Assembly: GCA_963854835.1 (NCBI GenBank)
Contig: OY978525.1
Span: 103,371,388-103,435,387, forward strand
Source: Megamerina dolium
Lineage: Eukaryota; Arthropoda; Insecta; Diptera; Megamerinidae
Direction of reading: 5' to 3'
Length of the DNA: 64,000 nt
Made by a program: the position numbers and the translations under genes. Below are positions 61,011-64,000 of this stretch, one piece after another. The notes beneath the pieces are model-generated. The model did no database searches, was not told where the DNA came from, and saw nothing but the letters and a program-made list of their open reading frames with translations. Each line of letters opens with the position of its first letter. Positions within the stretch are counted from its first letter, which is position 1.

Positions 61011-63176
61011 TCTAATCATTGTTAAAAATAAATATTATACAGATTTAAATTTGAAATCTTTTTATGTTTACTTTGGAAAAACTGCTTGCAATGAGACTAT
61101 TTTTATGTTTTTCGCTGAGCTAAGCCATTCGAAAATTTGTATCTCCTTAACGTTGTTACATACAGTATCTACGTATGTCAGTTTTTTTAGTGTTAACCTT
61201 AGAAATTTGTTTATATATAGGTGACGCATATCAACACGCCTAACCCTATTCAAAAGTAATTCGACCCTAAATATACAAATACGCATATATATATATATAT
61301 ATGATATATATTGCACTAACACTGAAACCTTGTAAGCATGTCATATATGTGTAATAACAATAACAACAAACACCACAACCAACCACAATGAGGACGCTGT
61401 CAAAAAATACACTCCTATGTTATACTATTTACTTACATGCTTATTACATGATCATCTTTTACCTTTCCATATTCTACCTCTCTTATTATACACATATACA
61501 TATGTGACTTTTAACATCAAGAGCATTCGAATTATTATTCTTTGGAATATTGTTGCTATTATTATTGTTACAGTCATATGCAAGTAGACTGACTGTATAC
61601 AAACTATTTATATGAAATCTACATACGTACGTGTGTACTTCTAAGAAAATTAATATACAAATATGCTAATAAATTAAGGTGGTAAAAACCGAAAGTCTGA
61701 TTGGTGAGCCATCTTAATATACATACATATACATATATTTGAAATGTGTATAGTAAAGTCATAACAAATAGTTCTAAATATATAACTCTAGCTTACAACA
61801 ATGACTATATTTGAATATAGTATAAGTGCAAACGTGCCTTTTGGGTCCAATCACATTTTTCTCACAACATATCACCACTATTAGCTTCTAGCGACGACTA
61901 GAAAATCTTATTTGCTTTTTTATTTCATTCCCCTTTATATTCTCTTCATATCTAAGCTTTACGTAGCACTACATTGCATTATGTTGTCTTACTCACGCAA
62001 TGTAGTATTTTTATTATACTCCATGAATACAAATCATTTTCCCTTTTGGTATAATCTTTTTATTCGTCTTATCCTTCATCTCTTGTTTTTTTTTTTTTGC
62101 ACATTGAGAATACCAAAAACTTTGTGACACTTTACTATTGCATTTGCTATCTACGAAACGAATATGTATGGATGTATTGTACGATAGTATAGTAATACTC
62201 GAGATAATGAGATGAGATGAGATGCTTGTACATACTCGTAACATATATATGAGAGTGGGAATATTTTTATGTGGTCACAAAGCGTTAATAATATTAAACC
62301 ATTTACTTGTTATGAATGTGTTTGAAAAAGTTGAGTATATGTGTACTTTTTTATTTTGTCATAGCAGCTGCTATACCAGCCAAATACTTAGGTACACCCT
62401 CACATTAGTAAATTCATTATATACGACCGTGGATAACAATGTCTTGTTTTGGCAAATAAATATATATGTTATATGTACGTAGTTGAAATTCAGCCATAGT
62501 TTAGGTTTTAATTAAAAAATATATGAATTTTTAAGTTTTCGTTCTAGAATGTTTTTTTTTTTATTAATTAAAAAATAGTTTATGGTAACAAAATTTATTA
62601 ATGAAAAGGTTATAAAGGCGTTAAAAAATAAAAAATGTAAGGAATGTTTTGGTATGAACTAGATTATGTCTATTTATATATTGTTTGGAATGAGTTATGT
62701 GAGGATGTTTGAATTGGACGTTGTCCGTTTTCATTTCATTTCATTTTATATTAACTTAATTTTGTGCCTTTTTGTTTAAATTATGCAATCATTCATTCCG
62801 ATCCGAACAGCAAGTACTAGAACCTATTTGTTTGTATATAGGGGAATTTATGAGAGCCTTAGAACTATTTTGTAAGAACATCGGAGAAAATGATACAATA
62901 TTCAAATAGGAGATTCCATTTATCTTCTTGTGCTGTATTTTGCAAGTATTACTCTTTACAAGCTGATGCTACGTTGGATTAAGTACGCAAATGAGTAGGC
63001 GAGACCTATGGGAATTCTATGGGAATGTTTGCACTGTTTGTTTGCCGCTGAATATTTTGTATTCAAATCCTTTTGCTGGTTCGCAAAAAATTTGGAGGAG
63101 AGCCCATTCCGATAACCGAGTAGACATTTTTTTTGACTTAGAGACTACTTAAATAGAAATTGTTCTATAATAAATA
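61011..63176. other. AT-rich non-coding stretch
   Basis: No gene. A (TA)n run lies at about 61286-61302. At 61674-61716, TTAAGGTGG ... CCATCTTAA may be a tiny remnant of the same TTAA family. Confidence 0.45.
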
Positions 63177-63873
63177 TACAGAGTGAATTTTTGGCGACTT
63201 TCTTTTTGGCAACACTGTTTTTGGCAGCTCAGCTGTTTTTGAGTGGTTGAATGGTTGAATGATACGTGAACAATGAAAATTGCCGTATTTGTTGTGAAGA
63301 ACAGTCAGAAGCATTGCAAGAACTGTCAATGCATCGCGAAAAATCTACTATTTGGTGTAGACTATGGGCCAGTGGCATCAGTAGACCGTACTTTCTCAAA
63401 GACGACGAAGGCAGGAACGTTACTGTGAATAGCGAGCGCTACCGTGCGATGCTTACAAACTTTTTTTTTGCCCAAAATGGATGAGCTGGGCTTGGCTGAC
63501 ATGTGGTTTCAACAAGGTGGCACCACATGCCACACAGCGAGCGAACAGTTTATTTCACGTTTGGGGTCGGTCAATTGGCTGGCTAGATCTATGTTAAAGT
63601 TCATGTCTATAGCGACAAGCCCGCAATGGTTGACGCACTGCAAGCAAATATTGAAGAATTTTTTCGTGAGACATCGGCCGATATGTTGGAGAATTGAACC
63701 CAACGTATGAAGCACTAAAAGCGCAGCCGCGGTCAAGATTTACATGAAATCATCTTTAAACATTGAATTATATGGATCGTTTTATCGATTCAAATAAAGA
63801 TTTCATAGATTTCTCTAAATTTTATGTGTTATTTTTAAATCAAATCCGAAGGCTCTTAAAAAATCACCCTGTA
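63177..63873 (+). mobile_element. Tc1/mariner-superfamily short element, TA target
   Basis: TA at 63177-63178 and 63872-63873 flank a 693-bp element. Left end CAGAGTGAATTTTTGG, right end CAGGGTGATTTTTTAAGAG read from the other strand. It holds the C-terminal half of a transposase and nothing upstream of it, so it is a deletion derivative needing a partner transposase. Confidence 0.88.
63266..63766 (+). pseudogene. Tc1/mariner-superfamily transposase remnant
   Basis: Frame 1 gives STIWCRLWASGISRPYFLKD, VTVNSERYRAMLTNFFF. After a frameshift in a run of T residues near 63465 it continues PKMDELGLADMWFQQGGTTC HTA, where the second catalytic Asp of QQDGATCH is Gly. GSVNWLARS, where the family has VNWPPRSCDLTPLDYFLWG, shows the third acidic residue is deleted. 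After another shift the C-terminus is preserved: SRGQDLHEIIFKH and a stop at 63764-63766. Inactive. Confidence 0.85.
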
Positions 63874-64000
63874 TTAGCAACCACTATTTCAGGTTTCCAA
63901 GTGTTGATATATTATTAATGTGATAACTATTAAAAAAAGAATATATTTTCCAGAACACCCATGTCCATCTTATAGTTGCAGTAAATGATTTACGTAGAGA
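63874..64000. other. Window end, no feature
   Basis: AT-rich, nothing recognisable. Confidence 0.5.

Overview
This is AT-rich animal nuclear DNA. It has short spliced introns (60-160 nt), tRNA-derived SINEs, LINEs, piggyBac and Tc1/mariner elements, and many CA/TA microsatellites. The three host genes read like higher-fly (Schizophora) proteins, and the kinesin tail is close to Drosophila Khc. A tephritid fruit fly or a relative is my best guess from gene content and repeat style, but the sequence alone does not fix the species.

The gene-rich part is 1-11.1 kb. It holds the 3' half of kinesin heavy chain (Khc, + strand, two exons, ending at 1775), a complete PRMT5 arginine methyltransferase gene (Drosophila csul/capsuleen, - strand, six exons, 8225-6004, 624 codons) and a complete CCDC93 homologue (+ strand, ten exons, 8546-11102, 601 codons). 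The last two are head to head with only 320 bp between start codons. I joined exons by hand: every junction has GT/AG ends and both full genes sum to a multiple of three. The genes work in separate pathways (axonal transport, histone/Sm-protein methylation, endosomal recycling), so only the shared csul/CCDC93 promoter region links them.

From 11.1 kb to the end I find no host coding gene. This is intergenic or intronic DNA colonised by mobile elements. They include: an RTE-like LINE tail (13.1-13.5 kb, -); a 484-bp MITE with 38-bp perfect inverted ends (13.8-14.3 kb); two copies of a dispersed repeat with TATACCCTGCATA ends and a 298-bp internal tandem unit (15.1-16.7 and 48.4-49.7 kb); a degraded LINE RT/RNase H tail (21.0-21.4 kb); tRNA-derived SINEs (about 21.9, 23.8, 34.2 and 48.0 kb); a nearly complete piggyBac-like transposon with TTAA ends and three recognisable catalytic aspartates (28.6-31.2 kb); TTAA-flanked piggyBac-type MITEs (31.5-32.0 and 33.9-35.0 kb, the latter with a nested SINE); a 5'-truncated RTE-like LINE with a 14-bp target duplication (41.1-42.0 kb); a long jockey-like LINE ORF2 (43.7-46.4 kb, -) and a decayed relative (54.1-55.05 kb); two small Tc1/mariner-superfamily derivatives of one family (56.7-57.3 and 63.2-63.9 kb); and a broken mariner carrying a nested LINE scrap with a 10-bp target duplication (58.4-59.4 kb).

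The most informative observations are these nested, target-site-duplication-bracketed insertions, a SINE plus repeat composite bracketed by one 12-bp duplication, the in-frame 60-nt csul intron, the CCDC93 stop codon inside a (TAG)7 microsatellite, and a recurrent TACGAGTA octamer in the non-coding part. I see no multi-gene system that looks new to biology.
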